Source: Clostridium rhizosphaerae | GTDB lineage: Bacteria > Bacillota > Clostridia > Clostridiales > Clostridiaceae | Length of the DNA: 64,000 nt | Assembly (NCBI RefSeq): GCF_016765585.1 | Contig: NZ_JAESWC010000002.1 | Coordinates: 1,445,945 to 1,509,944, forward strand | Direction of reading: 5' to 3' | Part shown: in pieces, positions 1 through 8,762 of the stretch | Layout of the letters: every line of letters begins with the position of its first letter | Position numbering within the stretch: position 1 is the first letter of the stretch | Made by a program: the position numbers and the translations under genes | Notes under the pieces: generated by a model | Told to the model about the DNA's origin: nothing | Database searches by the model: none | What the model saw: the letters and a program-made list of their open reading frames with translations, nothing else

Positions 1-887
1 TAATCTATATCAAGGTATAATGCGTCGCAAGGAATATCATTATCACGAAATGCTTTTGCAACTTCCTTAAGTCTTCCTTCAGGTGCATAACTCCATCTGC
101 ATTGATGATATCCTAAAGTCCAAAGCTGAGGCATAGGAGTTTTTCCTGTTAAATATGTATATCTTCCAATAACATCTTTAAAATCTGGACCAGCTATAAA
201 ATAGTAGTCTAAATTACCATCCTCTGCACCAAAATAGTAATAATCACTATTTTCCTTACCCATATCAAAATAAGTTTTAAAAGTATTATCAAAAAATATT
301 CCAAATGCTTTTCCCTTATTTAAGGTTACAAAGAAAGGTATAGACTTATAAAGCGATTTATAACTTTCAACATGTGGACTAGGATCATCCGTATTCCACA
401 TCTCGTAGCTGTAGTTTCTTTTATTTAAATGGCCGGTTTTATCACCAAATCCGTAAAAATTCTCATCTCCAAACATCTTCTTAACAACTTCGATTTTGTG
501 AGAATCTGCGTTTGTTTCAACTCTATGACCTTCAGCCTCAGCTATGCTTACATTTCCCCTTCTAACAAAAGGTTCTCTATCTCCTTTATAATCTAAGCAT
601 ATAGGTTCACCATTTTTATCATAAAAATCTACATAAAAATTATCACTTACTCTTACAGAAACTTGTTCTGTTTTTATTTCTATAAATTTATCTGTCTCGT
701 TTACTTCAAAGTTACATTTTTCAGCTGAAACTCCTTCAATTGCTCTCGAATAATGGTTATCATACTTTAAAGGTGAAAATACATTAATAATCCACGGATT
801 TATTATTTCTATCCATCCTTGTCCATTTTCAAAATTAAAAATCACTTTATTTTCTTCTAGAATAAATCTAATAGTTTTTCCAAACAC
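1..887 (-). CDS. Glycoside hydrolase family 31 (alpha-glucosidase), 5' part; 3' end beyond the window
   Basis: The reading frame is open from a GTG at 887 to the window edge and gives about 295 residues of a GH31 enzyme, which hydrolyses alpha-linked glucosides. The visible signature is the family block TPMPQLWTLGYHQCRW followed by SYAPEGRLKEVAKAFRDNDI and PCDALYLDI (encoded near position 20-135). The catalytic aspartates would lie beyond the edge. The GTG is preceded at 6-7 bases by GGGGTGA, and an in-frame stop lies just upstream, so the start is well fixed. No signal peptide is seen, so the enzyme is probably cytoplasmic. Exact substrate (maltose, isomaltose, xyloside) cannot be told from this part. 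Confidence 0.85.
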   Translation of the reverse strand, partial: MFGKTIRFILEENKVIFNFENGQGWIEIINPWIINVFSPLKYDNHYSRAIEGVSAEKCNFEVNETDKFIEIKTEQVSVRVSDNFYVDFYDKNGEPICLDYKGDREPFVRRGNVSIAEAEGHRVETNADSHKIEVVKKMFGDENFYGFGDKTGHLNKRNYSYEMWNTDDPSPHVESYKSLYKSIPFFVTLNKGKAFGIFFDNTFKTYFDMGKENSDYYYFGAEDGNLDYYFIAGPDFKDVIGRYTYLTGKTPMPQLWTLGYHQCRWSYAPEGRLKEVAKAFRDNDIPCDALYLDID

Positions 888-1006
888 CCTCTACTCACCC
901 CACATTTTTTTAGTAATTTACCATGAGAAATTATAGTATACGTAATATATTTTAAATGTTTTCATAAAAATAGTAAACACTATAATTATAAGTAAATAAT
1001 TCATCT

Positions 1007-1048
1007 AAAATATTTAAATATAAAAATATTTTTATATTTAAATATTTT
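1007..1048. repeat. 42-bp perfect AT-only palindrome
   Basis: Two 21-base arms are exact reverse complements with no loop bases, in the 263-base gap between the divergent GH31 and cold-shock genes. All 42 bases are A or T. It could form a cruciform or act as a protein site. It lacks the GC-rich stem of a usual terminator. The rest of the gap (888-1150) is AT-rich leader for the cold-shock gene. Confidence 0.7.
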
Positions 1049-1150
1049 TTAACTGAATAAAATTCTACTTATTTGGTAAAATAAATAACATTAGTAGGTA
1101 TGTATAGTTAGCCTATTATAGTTTTTTTATACATTTAGGAGGTTTTTTTA

Positions 1151-1348
1151 ATGCAAGGAACAGTAAAATGGTTCAACTCACAAAAAGGTTTCGGTTTCAT
1201 CACAACAGATGACGGAAAAGATGTATTTGTTCATTACTCAGGTATCGAATCTGGTGGATTCAAGACTCTTAACGAAGGCGATAAGGTTTCCTTTGACTTA
1301 ACTCAAGGGCAAAAGGGAGATCAAGCCATAAACGTTAAACCACTATAA
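1151..1348 (+). CDS. Cold-shock protein, CspA family
   Basis: This 65-residue protein is a single cold-shock domain, a five-stranded OB fold that binds single-stranded RNA and DNA and melts RNA structure. Both nucleic-acid-binding motifs are present: KGFGFI (RNP1) and VFVHY (RNP2). Length matches the family. A strong site TAGGAGG lies 9 bases upstream of the ATG. It stands alone, with a long AT-rich 5' region and a strong hairpin terminator downstream. Cold regulation through the leader is common in the family but is not shown by the sequence. Confidence 0.95.
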   Translation: MQGTVKWFNSQKGFGFITTDDGKDVFVHYSGIESGGFKTLNEGDKVSFDLTQGQKGDQAINVKPL

Positions 1349-1405
1349 TATTTGAATAAGCAAATAACCTATTATTAATATTTATATATTATTAATAGGT
1401 TCTGC

Positions 1406-1445
1406 CATGTAAAAAGACCGCTAATTAAAGCGGTCTTTTTACATG
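1406..1445. terminator. Bidirectional rho-independent terminator between csp and the peptide gene
   Basis: A 17-bp perfect stem (arms 1406-1422 and 1429-1445, loop AATTAA) has a GACCGCT core and A/T tracts inside the arms. It lies 58 bases after the cold-shock stop codon and 38 bases after the end of the minus-strand peptide gene, so it can end both transcripts. Confidence 0.85.
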
Positions 1446-1483
1446 ATAATTACAAAATTCTCAAATTGATATAGTTTTTTAAA

Positions 1484-1630
1484 TTAAATATTATATGTAT
1501 TTATGCTGTTAGTAACAAGTACAGGCGGATCTTGCCCGCCAGGTCCATTTGGCACAACTACTCCTACAACAGCAATTAAGAGTGATAAACTAAGAAAAAT
1601 ACTAAATACTAAATTTTTTTTCTTTTTCAT
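1484..1630 (-). CDS. Small exported peptide, candidate signal-peptide precursor paired with the TPR protein
   Basis: A 48-codon ORF runs from ATG at 1630 to TAA at 1484. The purine-rich GGGGGAAAA lies just upstream of the ATG (about 3 bases). The product has a basic N-terminus (MKKKKN), a hydrophobic stretch at residues 7-26, then a Gly/Pro-rich tail VPNGPGGQDPPVLV ending TNSINTYNI. That is the layout of a secreted pre-peptide, with the tail as the mature or processed part. It starts 54 bases after the stop codon of the TPR gene on the same strand, as Phr-type peptides follow Rap-type receptors. A plus-strand frame over the same bases is judged a shadow. Signal function is inferred from context only. 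Confidence 0.6.
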   Translation of the reverse strand: MKKKKNLVFSIFLSLSLLIAVVGVVVPNGPGGQDPPVLVTNSINTYNI

Positions 1631-1684
1631 ATGTTTTCCCCCAATCTCATATAATATCTTATTATATCACAATTTTCAGAATAT

Positions 1685-2656
1685 TCAATATGTTCTTTCT
1701 ACTAATTCAATGTATTTTTTGCACATTATCTCATCTTTTTCATCCAAATAGATTAAAGCTAACTTTGAATATATTTTAATAAGTTCGTCTTTTCTATTAC
1801 TCTTACTTAAGAGTTCAACTAAATTTTGATATATCCTTTTCAAGTTTTTCTTATCATTCATTCTTAAGTAAATTTCTGAAAGTGTATAAGAAGCTTTTAT
1901 CTGAAGCTCTTCATCAGGGCTATCTTTAAGTAGGCTCAAGCTGTCATATATAAGTTCTAATGCTTCGTAATAACTTTCACGCTTCATAAGAGCTTCAGCC
2001 TTACTTAAATACGTGTATGCCAAATCATATGGACTTTTATCTCTCCTTAATTTCTCAGCAAAGTCATAATATTCAATGCTTTTATCTAAATCATCTAGGT
2101 AAGTGTATAGAACACCGAGATTAGTATATATATACCCTAATAAATCTTCATTATTATTTTTACATTCTATTATAAGCTTATTATATATCTTAATTACTTC
2201 ATTATATTCTTTCTTGCATTCATAACAATTGGAAACTAGTATTTGAGCATAGACATAATTAACAAAGTTACTTGATTTATCTATCAGTTCTAAATATTCA
2301 TCTAAATATTGAATGGCTTCATCAAACTTATCCAGTTTTTTGTAACACCAAGCTAAGTTATATATAGATTTTTCTAATGTTTGACTATCATTATGAGCAG
2401 ACGAATAATAGTATGCCTTATGATAGTAAAATAATGCTTCAAGATATTGAAAGGTATTAGCCTTACAAGCTCCCAGCTTATTATATATATCAGAAAACTC
2501 AACTTCATACTGCTCTTTATTATATAAATCTAATGCATCAACATAATATAAAGCCGCTTCAAAATAGTACTTATCGTCAAAAAGTATATCTCCTTTTTGT
2601 TTATTTTCTTCTGCTTTAATAATATTTGAATTTCTATCAATATTTATAAATTCCAT
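1685..2656 (-). CDS. TPR-repeat protein, possible peptide receptor (Rap/RRNPP-like)
   Basis: The 323-residue protein is all helical with many tetratricopeptide repeats, for example LEALFYYHKAYYYSSAHND, SIYNLAWCYKKLDKFDEAIQ and GYIYTNLGVLYTYLDDLDKS. It has no signal peptide, no membrane segment and no helix-turn-helix. In TPR proteins of this size in Firmicutes (Rap and relatives) the repeats bind a small re-imported peptide and modulate a partner protein. The ATG at 2656 is preceded by AGGAGTG at 10 bases; an upstream TTG in frame lacks a site. It is followed by the 48-codon exported peptide gene, which suggests a receptor-signal pair. The partner and pathway are not known, and a simple scaffolding TPR is the alternative. 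Confidence 0.65.
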   Translation of the reverse strand: MEFINIDRNSNIIKAEENKQKGDILFDDKYYFEAALYYVDALDLYNKEQYEVEFSDIYNKLGACKANTFQYLEALFYYHKAYYYSSAHNDSQTLEKSIYNLAWCYKKLDKFDEAIQYLDEYLELIDKSSNFVNYVYAQILVSNCYECKKEYNEVIKIYNKLIIECKNNNEDLLGYIYTNLGVLYTYLDDLDKSIEYYDFAEKLRRDKSPYDLAYTYLSKAEALMKRESYYEALELIYDSLSLLKDSPDEELQIKASYTLSEIYLRMNDKKNLKRIYQNLVELLSKSNRKDELIKIYSKLALIYLDEKDEIMCKKYIELVERTY

Positions 2657-2718
2657 ATATATTTTACACTCCTGTAGGAATATCAAAGTTATATTTTATT
2701 TTATTATAGTTCAAAATA

Positions 2719-2752
2719 AAACTGCTGAATAGTATAAACCAATCAGCAGTTT
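2719..2752 (-). terminator. Terminator of glmM
   Basis: A 10-bp perfect stem (AAACTGCTGA at 2719-2728, TCAGCAGTTT at 2743-2752) lies 20 bases after the glmM stop. On the minus strand it is followed by a T-rich tract. Confidence 0.75.
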
Positions 2753-2771
2753 GTAAAATTTAATTAATATT

Positions 2772-4121
2772 TTATTTATTTGCTTTTTCTTCAATCATTT
2801 TAGCCAGTGAGTGCGCCATTTCATCAATTTCAGCTTGATTTTCTCCCTCAAGCATAACTCTTACCAAAGGTTCTGTACCTGAAGGTCTTATTAAAACTCG
2901 TCCGCATCCGTGGAGCTTTTCTTCCATCTTCATTATTTCATTTGCTATTTCTGAGTCCTTCTCATGAATATCTTTTTTATCATTTGGAACTTTAGCATTT
3001 GCTAATACTTGTGGAAGCTCCTTCATTATTGAAGCTAACTGTGATAGTGTGTTTCCACTTTTCTTAACAACAGCAGCAATTTGAAGTCCTGTTACAAGAC
3101 CGTCTCCTGTTGTGTTATGTTCAAGAAAAATAACATGTCCTGACTGCTCTCCGCCAAGCTTGTAGCCTTCCTTAGCCATTTCCTCTAGAACATATCTATC
3201 TCCAACCTTTGTTTTAACAGTTTTAATGTCTTCCTTTGCTAAAGCTATATCTAAACCAAGATTGCTCATTACTGTTACAACCAATACATCTTTGGTTAAC
3301 TTACCCTGATCCTTTAAATATTTAGCACAAATAGCCATCATAAAATCACCGTTTACTAAATTACCTTTTTCATCTACTGCAAGGCATCTGTCGGCATCTC
3401 CATCAAAAGCAAGGCCTAAATTACAGCCCTTTCTGACTACATAGTCCATCAATTCTTCTGGATGTGTCGAACCGCAGTTTTTGTTTATATTCACACCATC
3501 TGGATCATTGTTTATCACAACTACTTCTGCTCCAAGACTTCTAAATGTTTCAACTGCTGCTTCATAAGAAGCTCCATTTGCACAGTCTAAAGCAATTTTC
3601 ATCCCTTTAAAATCAACATCTATAGTTGACTTTGCGAATTTTATATAGTCTTCTAGAGCAGCTTCTTCAGTCCTCTTTCTTCCTAAATCGCCACCCGTCG
3701 GTGAAGGTACTCCTTCAAAATTGCTTTCTATTACAGCTTGAATTCTATCTTCTAATTCATCTGAAAGCTTGTAACCCTGTGAATTAAAGAATTTAATACC
3801 ATTATATTCAACGGGATTATGTGAAGCTGAAATAACTACCCCTGCATCAGCACCATATTTTCTAGTTAAATATGCAACTGCTGGTGTAGGAACTACACCT
3901 AAACGAACAGCCTCAGCTCCAACTGAAAGTATTCCAGCAACGAGAGCAGCTTCAAGCATATCTCCAGAAATTCTTGTATCCATACCAACTATTATTTTAG
4001 GTTTATGAGCTCCTTCTGTAAGTACGTAAGCCCCAGCTCTTCCTAAATTATACGCAAGCTGAGCTGTAAGCTCTGTATTTGCAATTCCCCTAACTCCATC
4101 TGTTCCAAACATTCTACTCAT
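2772..4121 (-). CDS. glmM: Phosphoglucosamine mutase
   Basis: GlmM interconverts glucosamine-6-phosphate and glucosamine-1-phosphate on the way to UDP-GlcNAc for peptidoglycan. The 449 residues match the family. The N-terminus is [16 protein letters not shown], the phosphoserine loop is [17 protein letters not shown] (about residues 97-113, active Ser in SASHNP), the metal loop is DGDADRC (about 240), and the phosphate-binding loop [12 protein letters not shown] is near the C-terminus. In Firmicutes glmM commonly sits directly after cdaA-cdaR. Here the same strand and locus are kept but a 9-kb catabolic block lies between. It has its own upstream gap and a terminator in front, so it is probably a separate transcript. 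Confidence 0.97.
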   Translation of the reverse strand: MSRMFGTDGVRGIANTELTAQLAYNLGRAGAYVLTEGAHKPKIIVGMDTRISGDMLEAALVAGILSVGAEAVRLGVVPTPAVAYLTRKYGADAGVVISASHNPVEYNGIKFFNSQGYKLSDELEDRIQAVIESNFEGVPSPTGGDLGRKRTEEAALEDYIKFAKSTIDVDFKGMKIALDCANGASYEAAVETFRSLGAEVVVINNDPDGVNINKNCGSTHPEELMDYVVRKGCNLGLAFDGDADRCLAVDEKGNLVNGDFMMAICAKYLKDQGKLTKDVLVVTVMSNLGLDIALAKEDIKTVKTKVGDRYVLEEMAKEGYKLGGEQSGHVIFLEHNTTGDGLVTGLQIAAVVKKSGNTLSQLASIMKELPQVLANAKVPNDKKDIHEKDSEIANEIMKMEEKLHGCGRVLIRPSGTEPLVRVMLEGENQAEIDEMAHSLAKMIEEKANK

Positions 4122-4200
4122 ATTGTAACCTCGCTTTTTCTCTTATACATATAAACATACAAAATAATTATATTACAAGTGTCATTTTATTACAATGTAA

Positions 4201-4234
4201 AAAAATACCTAGAGCTTTTTCTCTAGGTATTTTT
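4201..4234. terminator. Terminator after the oxoacid oxidoreductase operon
   Basis: A 14-bp stem (4201-4214 and 4221-4234, core ACCTAGAG / CTCTAGGT, loop CTTTTT) lies 20 bases after the gamma-subunit stop codon on the minus strand, with A/T tracts at both ends. Confidence 0.85.
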
Positions 4235-4254
4235 ACTTTATGTTCTTAATTCTA

Positions 4255-4785
4255 TTAAGCAGCGAATTCCGCACCTTTTTCTAAAGCCTTCTTATTAGCT
4301 TCATAGAATTTTTCTTTTCCGTGTTCCTTTAAAGCTTTAAGCAAGTCTTCCATAGAAACTATACCTGTTTTTGCAACCAATGCTCCTAAGAGTACCATGT
4401 TAGCTATAGTTTTACTTCCAATTTCTTCTGCTATGCTTTGGGCTGGTATGCTAATAACTTCTATATCATTTCTTTCTGGAAGCCTATTTACTAAATCGCT
4501 GTCTATTATTAAAAGTCCATTTTCCTTAATAGCCTCTTCAAATTTATCTAATGAAGGTCTATTCATAACTACTAGTGTAGTAGCTTCATTAACTATAGGG
4601 GAACCCACTGGATCTTCAGTAAGTATGACTGAACAGTTTGCAGTTCCTCCTCTCATTTCCGGACCATAAGATGGAAGCCATGAAACATTAAGACCAGCAT
4701 CCATTCCCGCATAAGCTAAGAATTTTCCCATAGAGAGAATACCTTGACCGCCAAAGCCAGCAAATAATATTTCTTGTGAAGCCAT
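4255..4785 (-). CDS. 2-oxoacid:ferredoxin oxidoreductase, gamma subunit
   Basis: This 176-residue protein is the gamma subunit of a 2-oxoacid:ferredoxin oxidoreductase, which turns a 2-oxoacid, CoA and oxidized ferredoxin into acyl-CoA, CO2 and reduced ferredoxin. The family start ILFAGFGGQGILSMGKFLAY is clear and is followed by SYGPEMRGGTANC, typical of the gamma domain. It starts 1 base after the beta-subunit stop. Together with the alpha, beta and ferredoxin genes it makes a four-subunit enzyme of the VOR/KOR type. Whether the substrate is a branched-chain 2-oxoacid or 2-oxoglutarate cannot be settled from sequence reading. Confidence 0.9.
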   Translation of the reverse strand: MASQEILFAGFGGQGILSMGKFLAYAGMDAGLNVSWLPSYGPEMRGGTANCSVILTEDPVGSPIVNEATTLVVMNRPSLDKFEEAIKENGLLIIDSDLVNRLPERNDIEVISIPAQSIAEEIGSKTIANMVLLGALVAKTGIVSMEDLLKALKEHGKEKFYEANKKALEKGAEFAA

Positions 4786-4786
4786 A

Positions 4787-5536
4787 TTATTTTACCTCCC
4801 CTGTAGTATCTTTTTTAACACCTAATGGATAGTAAGGTATCATATTGTCTTTTAACCATTTAAAGGATTCTTCTGTAGATAATCCCCAGTTAGTTGGGCA
4901 TATAGACAACACTTCAACCATAGAAAATCCTTTTCCTGCTATCTGATTTTCAAAAGCTCTCTTTATTGCTTTTTTAGCCTTAATTACATTTGGAACACTA
5001 TCAACGGAAACTCTTTCAACATAGCATGCACCATCAAGAGTTGAAATCATTTCTGAAACTCTTATTGGGTATCCTGCTGTCTTAACGTCTCTTCCGTATG
5101 GTGATGTTTCTGTAATTTGTCCCGGAAGAGTTGTTGGAGCCATTTGTCCTCCTGTCATTCCATAGATGCAGTTGTTCACGAATATAGTAACTATATTTTC
5201 TCCTCTTGTTGCTGCATGAACAATTTCTGCTGTACCTATTGCAGCAAGGTCTCCGTCACCTTGATAAGTAAATACTACACTGTCTGGATGAGATCTTTTT
5301 ATACCAGTTGCAACTGCTGGAGCTCTTCCATGAGCTGCCTGGAACATATCACAAGCAAAATAATCATATGCAAGCACTGAGCATCCTACTGGTGCTACTC
5401 CTATTGTTTTATCTAAAACTCCCAACTCATCTATTACCTCGGCAATAAGCCTGTGAATTACTCCATGAGTACATCCTGGACAATAATGGGTAGGTACATC
5501 TAACAAAGAAATAGGTGGTTGAAATACTATAGCCAT
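4787..5536 (-). CDS. 2-oxoacid:ferredoxin oxidoreductase, beta subunit (thiamine-diphosphate binding)
   Basis: The 249-residue beta subunit binds thiamine diphosphate. The N-terminal CPGCTHGVIHRL supplies cysteines typical of the family, and the cofactor motif is GDGDLAAIG followed by NNCIYGMTGGQMAPTT, which holds the Mg-binding residues. It overlaps the alpha-subunit gene by a single base and is followed 1 base later by gamma, so translation is coupled. Function is the decarboxylation step of the complex described for the gamma gene. Confidence 0.92.
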   Translation of the reverse strand: MAIVFQPPISLLDVPTHYCPGCTHGVIHRLIAEVIDELGVLDKTIGVAPVGCSVLAYDYFACDMFQAAHGRAPAVATGIKRSHPDSVVFTYQGDGDLAAIGTAEIVHAATRGENIVTIFVNNCIYGMTGGQMAPTTLPGQITETSPYGRDVKTAGYPIRVSEMISTLDGACYVERVSVDSVPNVIKAKKAIKRAFENQIAGKGFSMVEVLSICPTNWGLSTEESFKWLKDNMIPYYPLGVKKDTTGEVK

Positions 5537-6639
5537 TATTTTATCCCCCCTGCAACTTCATCTTTAGCTTCGCTATTGAAGCCTACTATTTCTTTTATTT
5601 TGCTTAAGATTTCTTCTGGATGAGGAACCATTCCGCCTGTTCTTCCATAGAAGTGAACTGGCTTTCTTCCATTTACAGATAATCTAACATCTTCAACCAT
5701 TTGACCCATACTCATTTCAACTGAAATATAGCCAAGTCTTGTTTTAGATATAGTTTTTTCAAATGCTTCAACAGGGAATGGCCATAAAGTTATAGGTCTA
5801 ATTAAACCAAGCCTAATGCCATTTTCCTTAGCCATTTTAACAACATTTTTGCATATTCTTGATGTTGTTCCATAAGCAACTATAATTAAGTCACATTCTT
5901 CATCGCAATTATACAATTCATATTTCACTTCATTTTTCTTTATAGCATCATATTTTCTTTGAAGCTTTAAGTTATGCTGCTCAAGTTCTTCTGGTTTTAA
6001 GAATAAGGAATTTATAACATTATGAGTCTTTCTTCCTCTTAAGCCATTAGCAGCCCAATCTTTCTCTGGAAGCTCTCTTTTTTCTCTTTCTTTAAACTCA
6101 ACAGGTTCCATCATTTGACCAAGCATTCCATCTCCCATAACCATACATGGGGTTCTATACATATCAGCAACATCAAAAGCTTCTTGAACTAAATCAACCA
6201 TTTCTTGAATTGATGCTGGTGCATAAACTGGCATTTGGAAATCACCATGTGCTCCACCTTTAGTTGCCTGGAAATAATCTGACTGAGCTGGTTGGATTCC
6301 ACCAAGGCCTGGGCCACCCCTAACTATGTTTATAATAACACATGGAAGCTCTGCTCCTGCTATATAGGAAATTCCTTCAGCTTTTAAGCTTATTCCTGGG
6401 CTTGAAGAAGAAGTTAAAACTCTAACCCCGCTTCCTGCCGCTCCGTAAACCATGTTTATAGCAGCTACTTCACTTTCAGCTTGTAAAAATACTCTTCCAA
6501 TCTTTGGCATCTTTTTTGACATATAAGCAGCTACTTCTGTCTGAGGTGTAATTGGATAACCAAAGAAGCACTGACAGTTAGCTCTAATAGCTGCCTCTCC
6601 AATGGCTTCATTACCTTTCATTAATACCTTTTCACCCAT
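5536..6639 (-). CDS. vorB: 2-oxoacid:ferredoxin oxidoreductase, alpha subunit
   Basis: The 367-residue alpha subunit starts with MGEKVLMKGNEAIGEAAIRA and contains GYPITPQTEV, the substrate and CoA side of the pyrimidine-binding domain, then GGPGLGGIQPAQSDYFQA. This is the pattern annotated VorB or KorA in clostridia. It follows the ferredoxin-type subunit by 110 bases, a gap filled by a dispersed repeat. Neighbouring ptb and buk genes fit a role in turning branched-chain or other acyl-CoA into acids with ATP gain. A 2-oxoglutarate substrate remains possible. Confidence 0.9.
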   Translation of the reverse strand: MGEKVLMKGNEAIGEAAIRANCQCFFGYPITPQTEVAAYMSKKMPKIGRVFLQAESEVAAINMVYGAAGSGVRVLTSSSSPGISLKAEGISYIAGAELPCVIINIVRGGPGLGGIQPAQSDYFQATKGGAHGDFQMPVYAPASIQEMVDLVQEAFDVADMYRTPCMVMGDGMLGQMMEPVEFKEREKRELPEKDWAANGLRGRKTHNVINSLFLKPEELEQHNLKLQRKYDAIKKNEVKYELYNCDEECDLIIVAYGTTSRICKNVVKMAKENGIRLGLIRPITLWPFPVEAFEKTISKTRLGYISVEMSMGQMVEDVRLSVNGRKPVHFYGRTGGMVPHPEEILSKIKEIVGFNSEAKDEVAGGIK

Positions 6640-6671
6640 TTGAAACCCTCCTCCTTTTAGTCGAAAGCACT

Positions 6672-6735
6672 GAGCAATTAAAGACTCTCGCTTCCGCTCG
6701 AAAATTGCTCGTTAAAGTCCATTTAGGACTTTAAC
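6672..6735. repeat. Dispersed two-hairpin repeat, copy A
   Basis: The copy has a variable stem GAGCAATT / AATTGCTC (6672-6679, 6703-6710) with a CGCTTCCGCTCG-type apical loop, followed directly by a fixed stem GTTAAAGTCC-N5-GGACTTTAAC (6711-6735). CACTG precedes the first stem. It fills the gap between the ferredoxin and alpha-subunit genes of the oxidoreductase operon. Related copies are at 9699-9835 and 29822-29884. Confidence 0.85.
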
Positions 6736-6749
6736 CTCCTTTTAATTAA

Positions 6750-6959
6750 TTACTTTTCTACAACTATAACACAATCTGGACACATTCTGGCACAGGATAC
6801 ACAGCCGATACATTGACTCATTCTGTCTTCAGTAACCTCTGCAGGATGATACCCTTTGTTATTTAACTTCTCGGAAAAAGCAATTATCTTTTTAGGGCAA
6901 GCAAGAATGCAGTTTCCACATCCTTTGCATCTCTCTTCTTTAAAAGTAACTCTTGGCAT
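6750..6959 (-). CDS. 2-oxoacid:ferredoxin oxidoreductase, ferredoxin-type delta subunit
   Basis: This 69-residue protein has two 4Fe-4S motifs: CKGCGNCILACP near residue 11 and CIGCVSCARMCP near residue 51. It carries electrons from the thiamine centre to soluble ferredoxin. It is the first subunit gene of the oxidoreductase set and follows the P-loop ATPase gene by 19 bases. The length and double CxxCxxCxxxCP pattern match delta subunits of VOR/KOR enzymes. Confidence 0.92.
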   Translation of the reverse strand: MPRVTFKEERCKGCGNCILACPKKIIAFSEKLNNKGYHPAEVTEDRMSQCIGCVSCARMCPDCVIVVEK

Positions 6960-6978
6960 AAAATCCCCTCCATCTTAT

Positions 6979-7644
6979 TTATCTCCACGGTGGTTTCATA
7001 TATATGTCTATTGGCAAAATTTCACCTTGTACTTTGCCTATTATGTCCGAAAATAAGTCCTCTCTGCAAACCGTATATCTATATGGTATGCCTACCTTTT
7101 CTGATAACTCCGCTACTTCCTTATCGCCTTTTAATATATCTTCAATGGTTGTCTCATACGATAAGTTTGTATTGGATACCAAATATGTTACCTTGAGTCT
7201 TGAAGAATATTGAATATTTCTTATATATTCTTCTGTATCGATTAAATTTGAAGTCATAGGTCTATTATTATTGACTACAAAGTACATTTCATAAGGTTCT
7301 TCTCTAAAAAATCTATTGTACTGTCCTAATACAACTGCCCCAGAGTCGTCTCCTCCTATGTCCATTACAACTTCATAGGACTTATCATTAAACACAGAAA
7401 TTATCTCCGCTGGTACTACTGCAAGCTCTGCATTAGAGTAATGAGGATTAGAAGCTATTACTCGTATTCCATATTCCTTTGTTAATAACTCACTTATATC
7501 CCTTACGCAAAAATATGGATTAACTATGTCTATATCTACAATTGCTACCTTTTTCCCCTGCTTAGCCAAGTTTATTGCATAATTTATAGCTATTTCAGTT
7601 TTACCGCTTCCAAAATGTCCTGTAAATATTCTTATTCTGCTCAT
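6979..7644 (-). CDS. P-loop ATPase of the MinD/ParA/CobQ type, role unknown
   Basis: The 221-residue protein begins MSRIRIFTGHFGSGKTEIA, with Walker A GHFGSGKT at residues 9-16, and continues VAIVDIDIVNPYFCVRD, the deviant Walker region of MinD/ParA-like SIMIBI ATPases. VVMDIGGDDSGAVVLGQY supplies Walker B and the switch. No membrane segment is seen. It lies between buk (18 bases upstream) and the oxidoreductase genes, in the same operon. That position suggests help in assembly, cofactor insertion or control of these enzymes, but no specific role is known to me. Confidence 0.7.
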   Translation of the reverse strand: MSRIRIFTGHFGSGKTEIAINYAINLAKQGKKVAIVDIDIVNPYFCVRDISELLTKEYGIRVIASNPHYSNAELAVVPAEIISVFNDKSYEVVMDIGGDDSGAVVLGQYNRFFREEPYEMYFVVNNNRPMTSNLIDTEEYIRNIQYSSRLKVTYLVSNTNLSYETTIEDILKGDKEVAELSEKVGIPYRYTVCREDLFSDIIGKVQGEILPIDIYMKPPWR

Positions 7645-7662
7645 AAGTCACCCCCTGCTTGC

Positions 7663-8733
7663 TTATTTATATTCTTTTGCTTCTTCTTCGCCTTTTAGAA
7701 CTCTTATTCCTCCCTGAGTTAAAGCAAGAAGCTCGTCTTCTCCTGGGTAAACTATAACTGGAGCTATAAATTCAACTCTTTCCTTTATAAGCTCTACTAT
7801 GTCCTTACCATAAGCTATTCCACCTGTTAATAATATAGCATCAACTTTTCCATGAAGTACAGCAGCACATTTTCCTACTTCCTTTGATACCTGATATGCC
7901 ATTGCTTTTAAAACAAGCTCAGCTTTCTTATCACCAGCCTTCATAGCTTCAGCTACAACTTTTGCATCATTAGTATTCAAGTGGGCAACAAAGCCGCCTT
8001 TGCCTGTAATCATCTTTTTGACTTCATCATAAGTATACTTACCACTAAAGCAAAGCTTTACTAAGTCACCTATAGGAAGACTTCCTGAACGTTCCGGAGA
8101 AAATGGCCCTTCTCCATCCAAAGCGTTATTAACATCAACAACTCTTCCGTTCTTGTGTGCCCCTACAGATATTCCTCCACCCATATGAGCAACTATTAAA
8201 TTTAGTTCTTCATATTTTTTATCTATTTCTTTTGAATATCTTTTAGCTATAGCCTTTTGGTTAAGTGCATGAAATATGCTTATTCTCTCTATTTCAGGTA
8301 TTCCAGATATTCTAGCAATTTCATCAAGCTCGTCAACAACAACCGGATCTACAATAAAAGCTTTAACGCCAATTTTTTTTGCTATTTCACTTGCAATAAT
8401 TCCACCTAAATTTGATGCATGCTGTCCTTGAACACCTATTTTAAGATCATTGAGCATTATCTCATTAACTTCATAAGTACCACCTTCTATAGGCTTTAAA
8501 AGTCCTCCTCTGCCAACAACTGCATCTAAGGTATTTATATCAAAGTTTTTTTCTTTTAAAATATCCAAAATTACATTTTTTCTAAACTCAAACTGTTCAT
8601 ATATAGTTTTAAACTTTCCTATTTCCTCAGAGGAATGTCTTAAAGTTTCAACTATAATAGGATTTTCATCTTCATAAACACCTATTTTTGTTGAAGTAGA
8701 ACCTGGATTAATTATTAAAAGCTTATAACTCAT
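7663..8733 (-). CDS. buk: Butyrate kinase (second copy)
   Basis: Butyrate kinase converts butyryl phosphate and ADP to butyrate and ATP. The 356 residues match the ASKHA acetate/butyrate kinase family: [19 protein letters not shown] at the N-terminus, [29 protein letters not shown], and the adenosine-binding LTGGIAYG near residue 305. It follows ptb by 29 bases on the same strand and so can work on Ptb products. A second butyrate kinase lies upstream of ptb. Branched-chain acyl phosphates are also possible substrates given the adjacent oxoacid oxidoreductase. Confidence 0.93.
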   Translation of the reverse strand: MSYKLLIINPGSTSTKIGVYEDENPIIVETLRHSSEEIGKFKTIYEQFEFRKNVILDILKEKNFDINTLDAVVGRGGLLKPIEGGTYEVNEIMLNDLKIGVQGQHASNLGGIIASEIAKKIGVKAFIVDPVVVDELDEIARISGIPEIERISIFHALNQKAIAKRYSKEIDKKYEELNLIVAHMGGGISVGAHKNGRVVDVNNALDGEGPFSPERSGSLPIGDLVKLCFSGKYTYDEVKKMITGKGGFVAHLNTNDAKVVAEAMKAGDKKAELVLKAMAYQVSKEVGKCAAVLHGKVDAILLTGGIAYGKDIVELIKERVEFIAPVIVYPGEDELLALTQGGIRVLKGEEEAKEYK

Positions 8734-8762
8734 TTTGGTCCCCCTATAGTAATATTAGTTTT

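Noticed and set aside
1503..1751. 82-codon plus-strand frame
   Set aside because: It overlaps the 3' end of the TPR gene and the minus-strand peptide gene, has no ribosome site, and is rich in Phe/Ile from AT bias.
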